A DNA stretch of 38,433 bases. It comes from a gamma proteobacterium SCGC AAA007-O20. GTDB taxonomy: Bacteria; Pseudomonadota; Gammaproteobacteria; PS1; Pseudothioglobaceae. Made by a program: the position numbers and the translations under genes. The notes beneath the pieces are model-generated. The model was not told where the DNA came from. It did not search any database and saw only the letters and a program-made list of their open reading frames with translations. Shown here piece after piece: positions 1 to 8,551 of the stretch. Each line of letters begins with the position of its first letter. Position 1 is the first letter of the stretch. Location of the stretch: contig AFHY01000002.1 in assembly GCA_000213395.2 (NCBI GenBank), forward strand, positions 1-38,433, read 5' to 3'.

Positions 1-521
1 GAAGGCTTTAGGACCATTGTACAGCCAGCGGCAATTGCAGGAATAACCTTAAGTGCGACCTGACTGATTGGCCAGTTCCAAGGCGTAATAAGTGCGCAGA
101 CTCCTTTTGGCTCATATAGCAGTCGATCGTCTGAATCGTCGAGCTGCTCTTCAAACTCGAACTTTTTAAGTTGTCTAGTGAATTCTTTAATGGCGCTTGT
201 TCCAGAGGTTGCTTGAGACGCTTTCGAGAAATCAATCGGCGCGCCCATTTCCATAGAAATAGCCTCAGCCATATCGTCCATTCTTCTTTCATAGATATCG
301 TAGAGTCTCTCCAAGAGTGCAATTCTGTCGGCTTTCGTTGAAATAGACCAAGAGGGTAGAGCAGCCCTTGCTGCAGCAACTGCAGCGTCAGTATCAGTCT
401 GGGAGCCCAGAGAAACGACTGCACAGACTGTCTCATCTGATGGGTTGATAACATCAAGGTCGTTTTTAGTTGAAGGGTCGACCCATTGACCATTAATATA
501 AAATTTTCTTTTGTCTAACAT
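1..521 (-). CDS. Aldehyde dehydrogenase family protein, N-terminal part (runs off the window)
   Basis: NAD(P)-dependent oxidation of an aldehyde to a carboxylic acid; the substrate cannot be told from this fragment. About 173 residues are visible from an ATG at 521, which follows a good Shine-Dalgarno AGGAG about 8 bases upstream. The protein opens MLDKRKFYINGQWVD and has the family N-terminal pattern: an INPSDE-like segment, an AAVAAARAA helix, the SMEMGAP segment near residue 90 and the Rossmann entry ITPWNWP with CTMVLKP at the cut end. The catalytic Cys and Glu lie beyond the window. It reads away from the window edge on the minus strand and is separated from the aminotransferase gene by about 70 bp. 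An overlapping long ORF in another frame is a shadow of this gene. The family assignment is firm; the specific function is unknown. Confidence 0.88.
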   Translation of the reverse strand, partial: MLDKRKFYINGQWVDPSTKNDLDVINPSDETVCAVVSLGSQTDTDAAVAAARAALPSWSISTKADRIALLERLYDIYERRMDDMAEAISMEMGAPIDFSKASQATSGTSAIKEFTRQLKKFEFEEQLDDSDDRLLYEPKGVCALITPWNWPISQVALKVIPAIAAGCTMVLKP

Positions 522-591
522 TATTTTTTCTCCTGTTTAGTGAGAGAGAGCTTATCTTATGAAAATTATCATGTCAAGAAAAAAACACAAT

Positions 592-1767
592 CTAAATGTT
601 AGATAAACGTTCTATTGCTAATTTTAAGTTGTCCATGCTTGTTGCAAAAGAGAGTCGCACATATCCAGGCGCACCAAATGCAGAACCAGGAACCAAAGCT
701 AAGCTAATTTTATCAAGACAATAAGTCGAAAATTCAACATCATCCTTGAGTCCGAGTCGATCAATCAGACCTTGCACTCTTGGAAATGAATAGAAGGCGC
801 CGCGAGATTGTGGGCATTCTATGCCATCGATGGCGTTAAGGCTATCGACAAGAAAATTGTGTCGACTCTCAAAGGCCTCAACCATCATATTGATAAATGA
901 TTGATCGCCACTGATCGCTTCAAGAGCAGCAGCCTGAGAGATTGAGCTCGGATTTGATGTAGACTGTCCCTGAATCTTTTTCATTGCCTTGATGATATCT
1001 TCCGGTCCAGCGGCATAACCAATCCTCCAGCCCGTCATCGCGTAGGCCTTTGAGACACCGTTGAGGATGATTGTTCTGTCTTTTAGCTTCGGGCATGCCA
1101 TCGCGATGTTGACAAATTCGTCGTCTCCCCACCGAATATGTTCATAAATATCGTCACTAATTACGTTGACCTGTGGGTGTCTTTCTAGGACTACACCTAG
1201 GGACTCTATTTCAGATTTTGTGTACACAGCACCTGTCGGATTTGAGGGACTATTGAGAACAAAGAGTTTGGTATTGACATTAATACTTGAGTTGAGTTGC
1301 TCAGCCGTTATCTTGAATTCCTGCTCTAGCCCAGCTTCAATGAAAACAGGTGTTGCATCTGCAAGGATAACTATATCCGGGTAGGATACCCAGTAAGGCA
1401 CAGGTATGATTACTTCATCACCCTTACTAAGAATGGCCTGACAGAGATTATAAAATACCTGCTTGCCTCCTGAAGAGACCATCACCTCGTTGACAGAGTA
1501 ATCGAGACCGTTTTCTCTTTTAAATTTCTCACAGATGACTTTTTTGAGTTGCGGTGTTCCATCGACTGCGGTGTAACGAGTCTCGCCAGAACTAATTGCC
1601 ATGGTGGCGGCTTTTTGAATATTGACCGGTGTATCAAAGTCAGGTTCACCAGAGCCCATGGAAACAATTTTCACTCCTTGGGCCTTTAACTGCTTGGCTT
1701 TGTCGCTCATAGCCAAGGTCGCTGATGGCTTAATTTTTTGTACTCGATTTGAAAGAATAGTTGACAT
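592..1767 (-). CDS. aspC: Class I pyridoxal-phosphate aminotransferase (aspartate/prephenate type)
   Basis: Fold-type I PLP enzyme that moves the amino group between aspartate (or an aromatic amino acid or prephenate) and 2-oxoglutarate, in the cytosol. At 391 residues it is the usual length for subgroup I-gamma enzymes. Visible motifs are NSPSNPTG at about 172-179 (cofactor and substrate contacts), SDDIYEH at 204-210 (Asp and Tyr binding PLP), the Schiff-base Lys240 in [14 protein letters not shown] and the carboxylate-binding Arg371. The start ATG at 1767 is divergent from uvrB, only about 60 bp away, so promoters for both genes are compressed or overlap the coding ends. The exact substrate (aspartate alone, or also prephenate/arogenate) cannot be read from the sequence, so the symbol is provisional. 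Confidence 0.9.
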   Translation of the reverse strand: MSTILSNRVQKIKPSATLAMSDKAKQLKAQGVKIVSMGSGEPDFDTPVNIQKAATMAISSGETRYTAVDGTPQLKKVICEKFKRENGLDYSVNEVMVSSGGKQVFYNLCQAILSKGDEVIIPVPYWVSYPDIVILADATPVFIEAGLEQEFKITAEQLNSSINVNTKLFVLNSPSNPTGAVYTKSEIESLGVVLERHPQVNVISDDIYEHIRWGDDEFVNIAMACPKLKDRTIILNGVSKAYAMTGWRIGYAAGPEDIIKAMKKIQGQSTSNPSSISQAAALEAISGDQSFINMMVEAFESRHNFLVDSLNAIDGIECPQSRGAFYSFPRVQGLIDRLGLKDDVEFSTYCLDKISLALVPGSAFGAPGYVRLSFATSMDNLKLAIERLSNI

Positions 1768-1788
1768 TTACTGGGTTATTTAAATAGT
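1761..1788 (+). promoter_or_regulatory. Possible sigma-70 promoter of uvrB
   Basis: A perfect -35 TTGACA lies at 1761-1766, inside the first codons of the divergent aminotransferase gene. A 16-base spacer follows and then AATAGT at 1783-1788 (4 of 6 to TATAAT). It would start transcription about 30 bases before the uvrB ATG. I see no CTGT-N8-ACAG LexA operator here, so SOS control of uvrB is not supported by this sequence. The -10 is weak, hence low confidence. Confidence 0.4.
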
Positions 1789-1827
1789 TTAAAATTAAGT
1801 GTTTATGTTAATGAAAAATTGCCAATA

Positions 1828-3813
1828 ATGGCTAGAAAATTTCAGCTAAAGTCAGCATTTTCACCCTTGGGTGATCAACCAAAAGCGATCAAAAAATTAC
1901 TGGATGGAATCAATTCAGGTGCCAAATATCAAACACTGATAGGTGTCACCGGTTCAGGCAAAACTTTTACCCTTGCTAATGTCATAGAGAAGAGTCAAAA
2001 ACCGAGCCTAATCATGGCCCCCAATAAAACATTGGCGGCTCAACTCTATAGCGAGATGAAGGAGTTCTTTCCTAAAAACGCTGTCGAATATTTTGTCTCT
2101 TATTATGACTATTACCAGCCAGAGGCTTATGTTCCTGCTTCAGACACCTATATTGAAAAGGATGCTTCAATCAATGAGCAGATTGAGCAAATGCGACTCT
2201 CTGCCACTAAGGCACTTCTAGAGCGCAAGGATGTTATTATCATTGCTAGTGTTTCTGCTATCTACGGTTTGGGTGACCCTGATAGCTACATGAAGATGTT
2301 GTTGCACTTGACTGTTGGTGAGGTCACAAAGCAAAGGGAAATTCTATCGACGCTCTCAAAAATGCAATACACACGTAACGACGTTACCCTAATACGTGGC
2401 CACTTTAGGGTTAAGGGAGAGGTTATTGATATCTTTCCAGCCGACTCCGAGGAGAGGGCGATACGGGTGGAAATGTTTGATGACGAAGTTGAAAACCTGT
2501 CTTGGTTTGATCCCCTCACCGGTGAAAAGTTGAAGTCGCTTCATAGGGTTACGGTTTACCCAAAGACACATTACGTGACACCTAAATCAACAATTCTAAA
2601 TATCCTTGATGATATCAAAGTAGAGCTTGCTGAGCGCAAGAAGGAATTGATTTCTCAAAACAAACTAGTGGAAGATCAGCGCCTTTCTCAAAGAGTAGTG
2701 CTCGATATGGAAATGATGAGAGAGTTGGGTTACTGCTCTGGTATTGAGAACTATTCGCGCTATTTGTCTGGTCGAAAGCCAGGCGAGCCTCCGCCAACAC
2801 TACTTGATTATTTACCGGAAGATGCACTCGTTATTTTGGATGAATCTCACGTCACTGTGAGCCAGATAGGGGGTATGTATAAAGGTGATAGGTCTCGTAA
2901 AACAACACTTGTTGATTTTGGTTTTCGATTACCTTCAGCGCTTGACAACAGACCTCTCAGGTTCGATGAATTTTCTGAAAAAGTAGGTCAATGTATTATG
3001 GTCTCTGCGACACCTACTAACTATGAAATGGAAGTTTCCTCTGTGATTGCCGAACAGGTTGTCAGACCAACCGGTTTGTTGGACCCAAGTATCGATATTC
3101 GTCCGGTTGAAACCCAGGTCGATGACCTATTATCAGAAATCCATAAAAGAGTTGCCATCAAGGAGAGAGTTCTTGTAACCACACTCACTAAGCGTATGTC
3201 TGAGCAGTTAAGTGACTACTTGCACGAACACAACGTCAAGGTTAGGTATCTTCATTCAGATGTTGACACTGTTGAGAGGGTAGAAATTATTCGTGATTTA
3301 CGTCTCGGTGTGTTTGATGTATTGGTGGGCATTAATTTACTTCGAGAAGGTTTGGATATTCCAGAAGTCTCTTTGGTTGCAATATTAGATGCGGATAAAG
3401 AAGGGTTTCTACGCTCAGAGCGGTCACTCATTCAGACTATGGGGCGCGCTTCAAGACATATCAATGGTAGCGTCATTTTGTATGCAGACCGAATTACCAA
3501 CTCGATGCAAAGAGCAATAGATGAAACAACCAGAAGAAGAAATAAGCAGAAGGCTTTTAATAAAAAATACGGGATAATACCAAAAGGTGTTGTGAAGCCA
3601 ATCGTTAATATTTTGGATACCGACCTGTCAGCTTCTGAGATAGAAGAAATGGGATCAGAGATGATACAGGTTCACTTATCACCGGTTCAGCTTGCCAAGG
3701 AATTAAAGCTCCTAGAAAAAGAGATGTATGAGTTTGCTGAGGACTTGAAATTTGAACAGGCCGCAGATGTACGAAACCAAATTAAATACTTAAAAGATGG
3801 ACAATTTAAATAA
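1828..3813 (+). CDS. uvrB: Excinuclease ABC subunit B
   Basis: DNA-damage-recognition helicase of nucleotide excision repair. It is loaded by UvrA, verifies the lesion and recruits UvrC for incision. About 661 residues, full length. Motifs in order: Walker A GVTGSGKT at 39-46; the damage-probing beta-hairpin region [20 protein letters not shown] at about 92-111; the DEAD-like box DESH; the motif V/VI region with [12 protein letters not shown] and QTMGRASR; and a C-terminal UVR coiled coil rich in Leu/Glu/Lys (about 620-655) that docks UvrC. The ATG at 1828 is preferred because [18 protein letters not shown] matches the normal UvrB N terminus; an in-frame TTG at 1819 would add only three residues. 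No strong Shine-Dalgarno is seen. Nothing is truncated or odd. Confidence 0.97.
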   Translation: MARKFQLKSAFSPLGDQPKAIKKLLDGINSGAKYQTLIGVTGSGKTFTLANVIEKSQKPSLIMAPNKTLAAQLYSEMKEFFPKNAVEYFVSYYDYYQPEAYVPASDTYIEKDASINEQIEQMRLSATKALLERKDVIIIASVSAIYGLGDPDSYMKMLLHLTVGEVTKQREILSTLSKMQYTRNDVTLIRGHFRVKGEVIDIFPADSEERAIRVEMFDDEVENLSWFDPLTGEKLKSLHRVTVYPKTHYVTPKSTILNILDDIKVELAERKKELISQNKLVEDQRLSQRVVLDMEMMRELGYCSGIENYSRYLSGRKPGEPPPTLLDYLPEDALVILDESHVTVSQIGGMYKGDRSRKTTLVDFGFRLPSALDNRPLRFDEFSEKVGQCIMVSATPTNYEMEVSSVIAEQVVRPTGLLDPSIDIRPVETQVDDLLSEIHKRVAIKERVLVTTLTKRMSEQLSDYLHEHNVKVRYLHSDVDTVERVEIIRDLRLGVFDVLVGINLLREGLDIPEVSLVAILDADKEGFLRSERSLIQTMGRASRHINGSVILYADRITNSMQRAIDETTRRRNKQKAFNKKYGIIPKGVVKPIVNILDTDLSASEIEEMGSEMIQVHLSPVQLAKELKLLEKEMYEFAEDLKFEQAADVRNQIKYLKDGQFK

Positions 3814-3856
3814 CACCACATTAAACATTACTGAAATCTCTTATTCTCTTCAAGAA

Positions 3857-3885
3857 GTGACAAAAAAGAAAAATAGTTGTATGAT
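3857..3885 (+). promoter_or_regulatory. Sigma-70 promoter for the downstream lipoprotein gene
   Basis: GTGACA at 3857-3862 (5 of 6 to consensus) is followed by a 17-base spacer and TATGAT at 3880-3885 (5 of 6). Spacing is ideal and the predicted start is near 3892, about 25 bases before the lipoprotein ATG at 3917. It supports choosing that ATG over the longer ORF that begins inside uvrB. Confidence 0.65.
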
Positions 3886-3916
3886 CTACTTCTTGATTAA
3901 ATTATTAAATAATCCA

Positions 3917-4603
3917 ATGAAATATATTAAATCTAAGTTGAAAGTTTATATCAGTCTGTTTTTAGGGATTATATTCTTATCGGCATGTACGCCTAGTGTT
4001 GTTGATATTTCCCTTTATACGTCAGATGTTGAAGTTGCGCTAGAAGGAGAAATTGTAGAGGTGCCGGTCAGAGCCTCATTCACTACTTATAGTGATGATG
4101 ATGATGGAGACCTAGAAAAAGCAACAATAATTTCAGAAAAATATTTATCTCCAGACTCTGTCTTCTCACAATCTACAGGAGACTGGGGTGAAACACTCGT
4201 TATTGAAACCACTATCCCATTGGGTACTCTAGATAACTTAAATAGATATTTAGCATCGAATAACCGTGTTGCGGTATTGCTTGTTGAAGTAGATGAAGAA
4301 TATGGGAATATTGATGTTAGTATTAGGCCTACAGACTTTTCCTCGGCTCTAAACAGTGAATTGAGTGACATTAATTTCATGTTGGGATTCGAACTGCCCG
4401 CTGACGATACAAACTTTAGACTTATCAGTGATAGCAGGAATGACGTAGTGGTAAATGCAACTGCTGTCTTTGTATCCGAAAAGCCTTATCTATACTTTGA
4501 AAAAACCTTAAAGAAACGAGGCGAAGCTGAGATAGTATTTAAGGGCTCTACTGATAGTGTTTATAGTGAGATTTATCCAGTTATCTATATCTATTTTCCT
4601 TAA
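3917..4603 (+). CDS. Predicted lipoprotein of unknown function
   Basis: I do not recognise a family. The ORF can be extended upstream to 3797, overlapping the end of uvrB, but the ATG at 3917 gives a textbook lipoprotein signal: MKYIKSKLK, a hydrophobic stretch, then the lipobox LSAC with the lipidated Cys at residue 24. A promoter ends about 30 bases upstream. The mature part (about 205 residues) is acidic and rich in Thr, Ser and Val with alternating hydrophobic residues, suggesting a beta-rich fold. It carries a run of Asp residues (SDDDDGD) that could be a loop or a cation site. It is anchored in the periplasm or outer membrane by inference. The gene converges on aroC; a modest hairpin, AGAAGC/GCTTCT, at 4617-4638 follows its stop but lacks an immediate T-run. 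Confidence 0.72.
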   Translation: MKYIKSKLKVYISLFLGIIFLSACTPSVVDISLYTSDVEVALEGEIVEVPVRASFTTYSDDDDGDLEKATIISEKYLSPDSVFSQSTGDWGETLVIETTIPLGTLDNLNRYLASNNRVAVLLVEVDEEYGNIDVSIRPTDFSSALNSELSDINFMLGFELPADDTNFRLISDSRNDVVVNATAVFVSEKPYLYFEKTLKKRGEAEIVFKGSTDSVYSEIYPVIYIYFP

Positions 4604-4667
4604 TTAGAGTTTCCAGAGAAGCTGTTGTTAAAGCTTCTGCTTAAATTCCTTTCAGAACTTTTTTTAA

Positions 4668-5768
4668 CTAGGATTTTGCTGTAGGTACAGCAGAGCTTGA
4701 TGGTGTTACATCGGCGTTTTGTGCTCGGTGACGTAAAGCATGATCCATCAAAGTGATTGCCAGCATAGCTTCAGCTATTGGGGTGGCTCTGATTCCAACA
4801 CAGGGGTCATGTCGACCTGTCGTGCTAATCTCAGTTGCCTTGCCTTTTTTGTCAATACTCTGAGCACTTATACGGATACTTGAGGTAGGCTTGAGTGCAA
4901 TTGAAATCAGTAGGTCTTGTCCAGAACTTATTCCTCCAAGGATGCCACCAGAATTGTTCGAGGTGAAACCTTCAGGCGTTATCAGGTCTCTATGAACAGA
5001 GCCTTTCTGATTGACGACATCAAAACCTGCTCCAATTTCAACACCCTTGACAGCATTAATACTCATCATTGCATGGGCTATTTCAGCGTCAAGACGGTCA
5101 AAGATAGGCTCTCCAAGTCCTGTAATCATATTACTAGCGACAACATTGACTCTCGCGCCAATAGAGTCACCCGCCTTTCTGAGTTTATCTACATAGTCTT
5201 CTAGCTCACTAACCTTGCTAGCGTCAGGACAAAAGAATGGATTATTGTGTACCTCTTTCCAATCAAAATTCTCAAACGCAATCGGACCGAGTTGAGCTAG
5301 GTAGCCATGAATCTCAATGCCGTGCTTTTCCTTGAGGTATTTTTTTGCAATACCTCCAGCTGCAACCCTTATAGCAGTTTCTCTGGCAGATGAACGGCCA
5401 CCTCCACGATAATCTCTGAGTCCATATTTTTGTTGATAAGTGTAATCTGCGTGACCTGGACGAAAAGAGTTGGCGATATTGCTATAGTCTCTCGGGCGCT
5501 GGTCAGCGTTTTGTATAATAAGAGCAATCGGCGTGCCTGTTGTTACTCCTTCAAAAGTGCCAGAAAGAATCTTAACTTCGTCTGTTTCTCGTCTCTGAGT
5601 GGTATGCCTTGAACTGCCTGGTTTCCTCAAATCAAGGTCATCCTGTAAGTCTTTTTCTGTCAAAGACATTCCAGGAGGGCAACCATCGACAATCCCAATA
5701 AGGGCTTCGCCATGACTTTCTCCAGCGGTTGTTAGAGTAAATAATTTTCCAAAAGAATTGCCAGACAT
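4668..5768 (-). CDS. aroC: Chorismate synthase
   Basis: Last step of the shikimate pathway: converts 5-enolpyruvylshikimate-3-phosphate to chorismate using reduced FMN, in the cytosol. 366 residues, normal length. Family signatures are GESHG close to the N terminus (about 17-21), the RPGHADYTY segment, the [14 protein letters not shown]/substrate loop and the GGISSGQ region. The conserved [10 protein letters not shown] segment near the C terminus holds catalytic residues. aroE, the reductase two steps earlier, sits elsewhere in this window, so the pathway genes are scattered. The gene is monocistronic as far as can be seen, and tRNA-Arg lies upstream on the same strand. Confidence 0.97.
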   Translation of the reverse strand: MSGNSFGKLFTLTTAGESHGEALIGIVDGCPPGMSLTEKDLQDDLDLRKPGSSRHTTQRRETDEVKILSGTFEGVTTGTPIALIIQNADQRPRDYSNIANSFRPGHADYTYQQKYGLRDYRGGGRSSARETAIRVAAGGIAKKYLKEKHGIEIHGYLAQLGPIAFENFDWKEVHNNPFFCPDASKVSELEDYVDKLRKAGDSIGARVNVVASNMITGLGEPIFDRLDAEIAHAMMSINAVKGVEIGAGFDVVNQKGSVHRDLITPEGFTSNNSGGILGGISSGQDLLISIALKPTSSIRISAQSIDKKGKATEISTTGRHDPCVGIRATPIAEAMLAITLMDHALRHRAQNADVTPSSSAVPTAKS

Positions 5769-5878
5769 TGACTATAGTTACGCTTAAGTTAGATGGCTAA
5801 TATTATACCTGTGACAACTTTTTTATCACAAAAGATTAGATTATCTCACGTAGAGTAGATAAAACGGGTTCAAAAGTT

Positions 5879-5955
5879 TGGTGCCCTGGGCGAGATTTGA
5901 ACTCACGACCCCTCGCTTAGGAGGCGAGTGCTCTATCCAGCTGAGCTACCAAGGC
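5879..5955 (-). tRNA. tRNA-Arg, anticodon CCT, CCA encoded
   Basis: Read on the minus strand, 77 nt form a standard cloverleaf. The acceptor stem is GCCTTGG with CCAGGGC (one G-U), the D arm is GCTC/GAGC, the anticodon stem is CTCGC/GCGAG around the loop CTCCTAA, and the T loop is TTCAAAT. The discriminator A and the encoded CCA occupy 5882-5879. The anticodon CCT reads the rare Arg codon AGG. It lies about 34 bases after the stop of the minus-strand DsbA-family gene and may be cotranscribed with it. Confidence 0.97.
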
Positions 5956-5989
5956 AGGTTTACTATTATTGCCAGTTATGGCTATTTAT

Positions 5990-6610
5990 TCAAGGAATTA
6001 TTTGCTTAACAATGTAATTAGCATCTAGGTAGTCAATATCAATTCCTTTTAGAGTGTCATTAATTTGTAAAACTAAAGAGGGCATTGAATTGATATCCAT
6101 TGATCTGGTAAGCTTAATTTCATCGAGCAGAATTTCATTAATCTGTGATGATTTCAAATCCATTTTAAATTTTTCAATGTCAAGTCCTAGGCTCTCAGCA
6201 ATGTTAATCAATACATCGTCGTTTGAAGGATTTTGAGCCTCTAGATAATAAGACTTTTGAATACCATAGATCATCAACTTTTCAAAATCAGGATGCTGCT
6301 GTTTTGCAGAAATCACAGCCCTACAGGCAGGGTATGTTGAGCGTTTTGGTTCACAGGATGTCCAAAAATCATAATTAAATCTTGTGTCTGGAATCATCTC
6401 CTGAATTCTATTCCAGTTTCCCTTGACGTATTCACGAGTTTCAATGGACATCGGTTGGTTATTGTCCGGCGCTAATCCACCGATTAGATAGCCCACCTCT
6501 ACCTTTCCTAATAGTGCATCTTTAACCCTATCCCAGATTGGTTTAAATGCCCAACACCAGGAACACATCGGGTCATGGATATAGTAAAGAGTATTGTTAG
6601 CTAAATTCAA
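5990..6610 (-). CDS. DsbA-family (FrnE-like) thioredoxin-fold protein, cytosolic
   Basis: 206 residues with a thioredoxin fold carrying an alpha-helical insert, as in the DsbA/FrnE/2-hydroxychromene isomerase group. The active-site motif CSWC lies at residues 16-19 directly after the first strand (LYYIHDPMCSWCW). A cis-proline loop, SMPSL, lies near the C terminus, so redox activity is plausible. No signal peptide or transmembrane helix precedes the motif, so it should act in the cytosol rather than as a periplasmic disulfide donor. FrnE-type proteins have been linked to oxidative stress or GST-like reactions, but no substrate can be assigned here. The neighbouring tRNA-Arg downstream and the divergent glycine-zipper gene give no functional hint. 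Confidence 0.82.
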   Translation of the reverse strand: MNLANNTLYYIHDPMCSWCWAFKPIWDRVKDALLGKVEVGYLIGGLAPDNNQPMSIETREYVKGNWNRIQEMIPDTRFNYDFWTSCEPKRSTYPACRAVISAKQQHPDFEKLMIYGIQKSYYLEAQNPSNDDVLINIAESLGLDIEKFKMDLKSSQINEILLDEIKLTRSMDINSMPSLVLQINDTLKGIDIDYLDANYIVKQIIP

Positions 6611-6674
6611 TGAAAAAAATAAATAAAGGTATATAATTTACATTATAGGGGCTAAAAAATAGTGGAGTATGAGT

Positions 6675-7196
6675 ATGAAAATAATTATAAAAAGTTTATT
6701 ACTGATATCATCAATTTTTGCGACTCAAATTGCAGTTGCTGCTAGTTTTACAGACTACGCAACTGTGACCTCTGTTGAGAAAGTTTACAAACAATACAGG
6801 ATTGAAGAGCCTTATCAGGAATGTTACATAAAAGAGACCTTGCAGAATCAAGGTGACGGTAGTGCTACCAACGAGATACTGGGAGCGATACTCGGTGGCG
6901 CGATTGGTAATAAAATTGCTGAGGATAGTAGTGATACTGGCAAAGATGTCATGACTCTTGCCGGTATTATTTTAGGTGCTTCCATGGAAAATGATGCAGA
7001 GAAAGCAAACTCAACTGGTCAAGTTGTAGTCAGCCAGGAGGTCTGTGAAACAAAGGTTAAAACGAGCTTCCAAAAGAGGCTGAGCCATTATTTAGTTCAT
7101 ATCGATTATGAAGGTCATGATTTAGCTTTTACTAGTAAAAAAAGACCTTATGACGATGTCATTAAAGTTAAAGTGACTGTTGACTCTCTTGACTAA
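6675..7196 (+). CDS. Glycine-zipper (17-kDa antigen/SlyB-like) envelope protein
   Basis: 173 residues from the ATG at 6675; GGAG at 6664-6667 is 7 bases upstream of it, whereas the ATG at 6669 would leave only one base. A Sec signal peptide ([15 protein letters not shown], cleaved after AVAA) is followed by a periplasmic stretch with a YQECY segment. A glycine-zipper hairpin (GAILGGAIGNKI then LAGIILGAS, about residues 70-105) is typical of Rick_17kDa_Anti/SlyB-type proteins that insert in or span the outer membrane. There is no lipobox Cys, so it is probably not lipidated. A C-terminal soluble beta region follows, including an HIDYEGH segment. Two cysteines (in ECY and EVCET) could form a disulfide. 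Exact function is unknown. Confidence 0.78.
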   Translation: MKIIIKSLLLISSIFATQIAVAASFTDYATVTSVEKVYKQYRIEEPYQECYIKETLQNQGDGSATNEILGAILGGAIGNKIAEDSSDTGKDVMTLAGIILGASMENDAEKANSTGQVVVSQEVCETKVKTSFQKRLSHYLVHIDYEGHDLAFTSKKRPYDDVIKVKVTVDSLD

Positions 7197-7369
7197 TAAC
7201 TGAATTTCTAGATAAATCGTAAGCCTTTAAGGTTTATTTCATGAGTAAAGCTTTAGGCAACTTGTTACGTTGTTGACTGTTAACGTCTATCAAATCTAAG
7301 TATAATTTTTTAAAGTAGATTTACTTGGCTGATTGATTTTGTGAGTTATAGAGTATTAATGAGACTTTT

Positions 7370-8074
7370 ATGAAAGATATTAATGTAGAAGACAGGTTAA
7401 TTTTTGCACTAGATGTACCAGAGATTAATCAAGCTAAAGACATCGTCACTGAACTCGATGACAGTGTAAATTTTTATAAAATCGGCATGGAAATGTTGAT
7501 GACAGGTAGCTACTTCGAACTATTAAATTGGCTGATAGAAAGAGACAAAAAAGTTTTTGTTGACTTAAAGTTTTTTGATGTTCCTGAAACAGTCGGTCGA
7601 GCGATAGCAAGACTGAGTGGCTATGGTGCTACATTTGCAACTGTTCATGGCAACCAGGCATTAATGGAAAAGGCTGCTGAAAATAAAAATGATTTAAAAA
7701 TATTAGCAGTAACTGCTCTTACAAGCCTGGACCGAGGCGATCTAGATGACCTGGGATTTGATTGTGATGTCCAGGAATTAGTGATTTCACGTGCAAAACG
7801 TGCTTTTGAGGCTGGCTGTGATGGTATTGTTTCATCAGGTCTAGAAGTGCCCTACATTCGCAAATATGTAGACAACAAGTTAATTGCGGTGACTCCTGGT
7901 ATTCGTCCGGTCGCAAACGATGACGACCAAAAGCGTGTGGTTGATGTCGCTACAGCATTTAAGAGCGGTTCTGACTATATTGTTGTTGGACGACCAATCA
8001 AAAATGCTGAAAATCGTTATCAAGCCGCAAGTGACATACAAAAAATTATCCGTTCGGTTTTCGAAACAGTATAA
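7370..8074 (+). CDS. pyrF: Orotidine-5'-phosphate decarboxylase
   Basis: Final step of UMP synthesis: decarboxylates OMP to UMP in the cytosol. 234 residues, the normal size for the bacterial group I enzyme. The catalytic DLKFFDVPETV segment (Lys/Asp network), the first strand FALDVP with substrate-binding Asp, the KIGMEM motif, the TPGIRP phosphate loop and the VGRPI motif with its Arg are all present, so it should be active. The start is an ATG following a weak ribosome site. The 173-bp gap upstream contains a TATAAT at 7301-7306 that may be a -10 element, without a convincing -35. tRNA-Val begins 13 bases after the stop and is probably read from the same transcript. Confidence 0.96.
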   Translation: MKDINVEDRLIFALDVPEINQAKDIVTELDDSVNFYKIGMEMLMTGSYFELLNWLIERDKKVFVDLKFFDVPETVGRAIARLSGYGATFATVHGNQALMEKAAENKNDLKILAVTALTSLDRGDLDDLGFDCDVQELVISRAKRAFEAGCDGIVSSGLEVPYIRKYVDNKLIAVTPGIRPVANDDDQKRVVDVATAFKSGSDYIVVGRPIKNAENRYQAASDIQKIIRSVFETV

Positions 8075-8087
8075 TAATCCCCTTCGT

Positions 8088-8164
8088 AGTCGCGTAACTC
8101 AGCTGGTTAGAGTGTCACCTCGACAAGGTGGAAGTCGTCAGTTCAAATCTGACCGCGACTACCA
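8088..8164 (+). tRNA. tRNA-Val, anticodon GAC, CCA encoded; integration target
   Basis: 77 nt with acceptor stem AGTCGCG/CGCGACT, D arm ACTC/GAGT, anticodon stem TCACC/GGTGG (first pair T-G), T stem GTCAG/CTGAC with loop TTCAAAT, discriminator A and encoded CCA. The anticodon loop is TCGACAA, so the anticodon is GAC but position 33 is C instead of the near-universal T. The first pair is A-T rather than the G-C usual for tRNA-Val. The segment from the anticodon stem onward (8116-) is directly repeated at 9920 and 13222, marking this gene as the attachment site of the islets downstream. Confidence 0.93.
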
Positions 8165-8200
8165 CTCTAAAACCCATTAATACTAGGCTTTTCAGCCAAT
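8116..8200 (+). repeat. Attachment repeat 1 (left att, within tRNA-Val)
   Basis: Starts in the anticodon stem of tRNA-Val (CACCTCGACAAGG) and runs past the CCA through CACTCTAAAACCCATT to about CAGCCAAT. It matches repeat 2 over 85 bases with only a few differences, all beyond the tRNA. The similarity beyond the tRNA 3' end is shared only with repeat 2, which suggests both islets have the same left end. Confidence 0.85.
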
Positions 8201-8282
8201 TTACTTTATAAATACAAGTGCAAATTTTTTTTGCAAAAAGTACCTAAAATACGTATATTTATATATATTTGTGTATGAAAAA

Positions 8283-8300
8283 GGCACAAATGAGGCACAA
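8283..8300 (+). repeat. Arm-type-like direct repeats, left end of islet A
   Basis: Two units of the pattern GGCACAAATGA / GGCACAA lie in tandem, about 120 bases inside the tRNA 3' end. The same units recur at 9860-9884 near the right end. On the minus strand they read TTGTGCCTCATTTGTGCC, resembling in layout (not sequence identity) the tandem arm sites bound by P4-type tyrosine integrases. Confidence 0.5.
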
Positions 8301-8349
8301 GACGTGAAAAAAACGTGACAGTTTTATGCTGCTATTTTTAGGTCAATTC

Positions 8350-8435
8350 TAACTGCGGGTTAGGAGTAGTTTTTTCACACTATGATTAATAAGTCAACCT
8401 GAACTAAAGTCCAAATTTCGTTTGATGTGTGAGGG
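8350..8435 (-). pseudogene. Remnant of a second MORN-protease gene start with its promoter
   Basis: Reading on the minus strand, 8435-8376 matches the promoter region of the intact MORN-protease gene (11928-11870): the block CCCTCACACATCAAACG, a -35 TTGGAC at 8414-8409, a 17-base spacer and a degraded -10 TATTAA. A GTG follows at 8378 in the place of the intact gene's ATG. The first codons read V-K-K-L-L as in the intact MKKLL, but a stop appears after nine codons and similarity ends. It is therefore a decayed or recombined copy of the gene's 5' end. The rest of 8172-8551 holds no ORF; it contains the arm-like repeats and, from 8466, the palindromic control region. Confidence 0.6.
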
Positions 8436-8465
8436 AGAGGTGTGGATTAGGTGAAGTATAGAATT

Positions 8466-8524
8466 ATGTAATATATTATTTACATAAAGTATGATATATA
8501 ATACATAATGTATGTTATACTTTA
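8466..8524 (+). promoter_or_regulatory. Nested palindromic promoter/operator region of the islet A operon
   Basis: An extremely AT-rich stretch with three inverted repeats: ATGTAA/TTACAT at 8466-8485, TAAAGTAT/ATACTTTA with arms at 8485-8492 and 8517-8524, and inside the latter ATACAT-A-ATGTAT at 8501-8513. A TATAAT (8497-8502) and an extended -10 TGTTATACT (8513-8521) overlap these arms, so a protein bound to the palindromes would block transcription. The XRE-type regulator encoded second in the operon is the obvious candidate, giving autoregulation; that is inference. Confidence 0.55.
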
Positions 8525-8551
8525 CATATTAAATAACTTATAAATATAGAT

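Noticed and set aside
8-493. 161-codon minus-strand ORF
   Set aside because: A shadow of the aldehyde dehydrogenase fragment, which occupies another frame and shows family motifs.
1761-1830. LexA/SOS box upstream of uvrB
   Set aside because: No CTGT-N8-ACAG palindrome is present in the short divergent region.
4617-4638. AGAAGC/GCTTCT hairpin between the lipoprotein gene and aroC as a terminator
   Set aside because: Only six pairs and no T-run directly after it on either strand.
7219-7260. Possible hairpin from GCCTTTAAGG to CTTTAGGC before pyrF
   Set aside because: Pairing is interrupted by several mismatches and is not followed by Ts.
8231-8247. TGCAAA/TTTGCA inverted repeat next to a T-run after tRNA-Val as terminator
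   Set aside because: The Ts form the loop rather than a tail, and A-T-only pairing is too weak.
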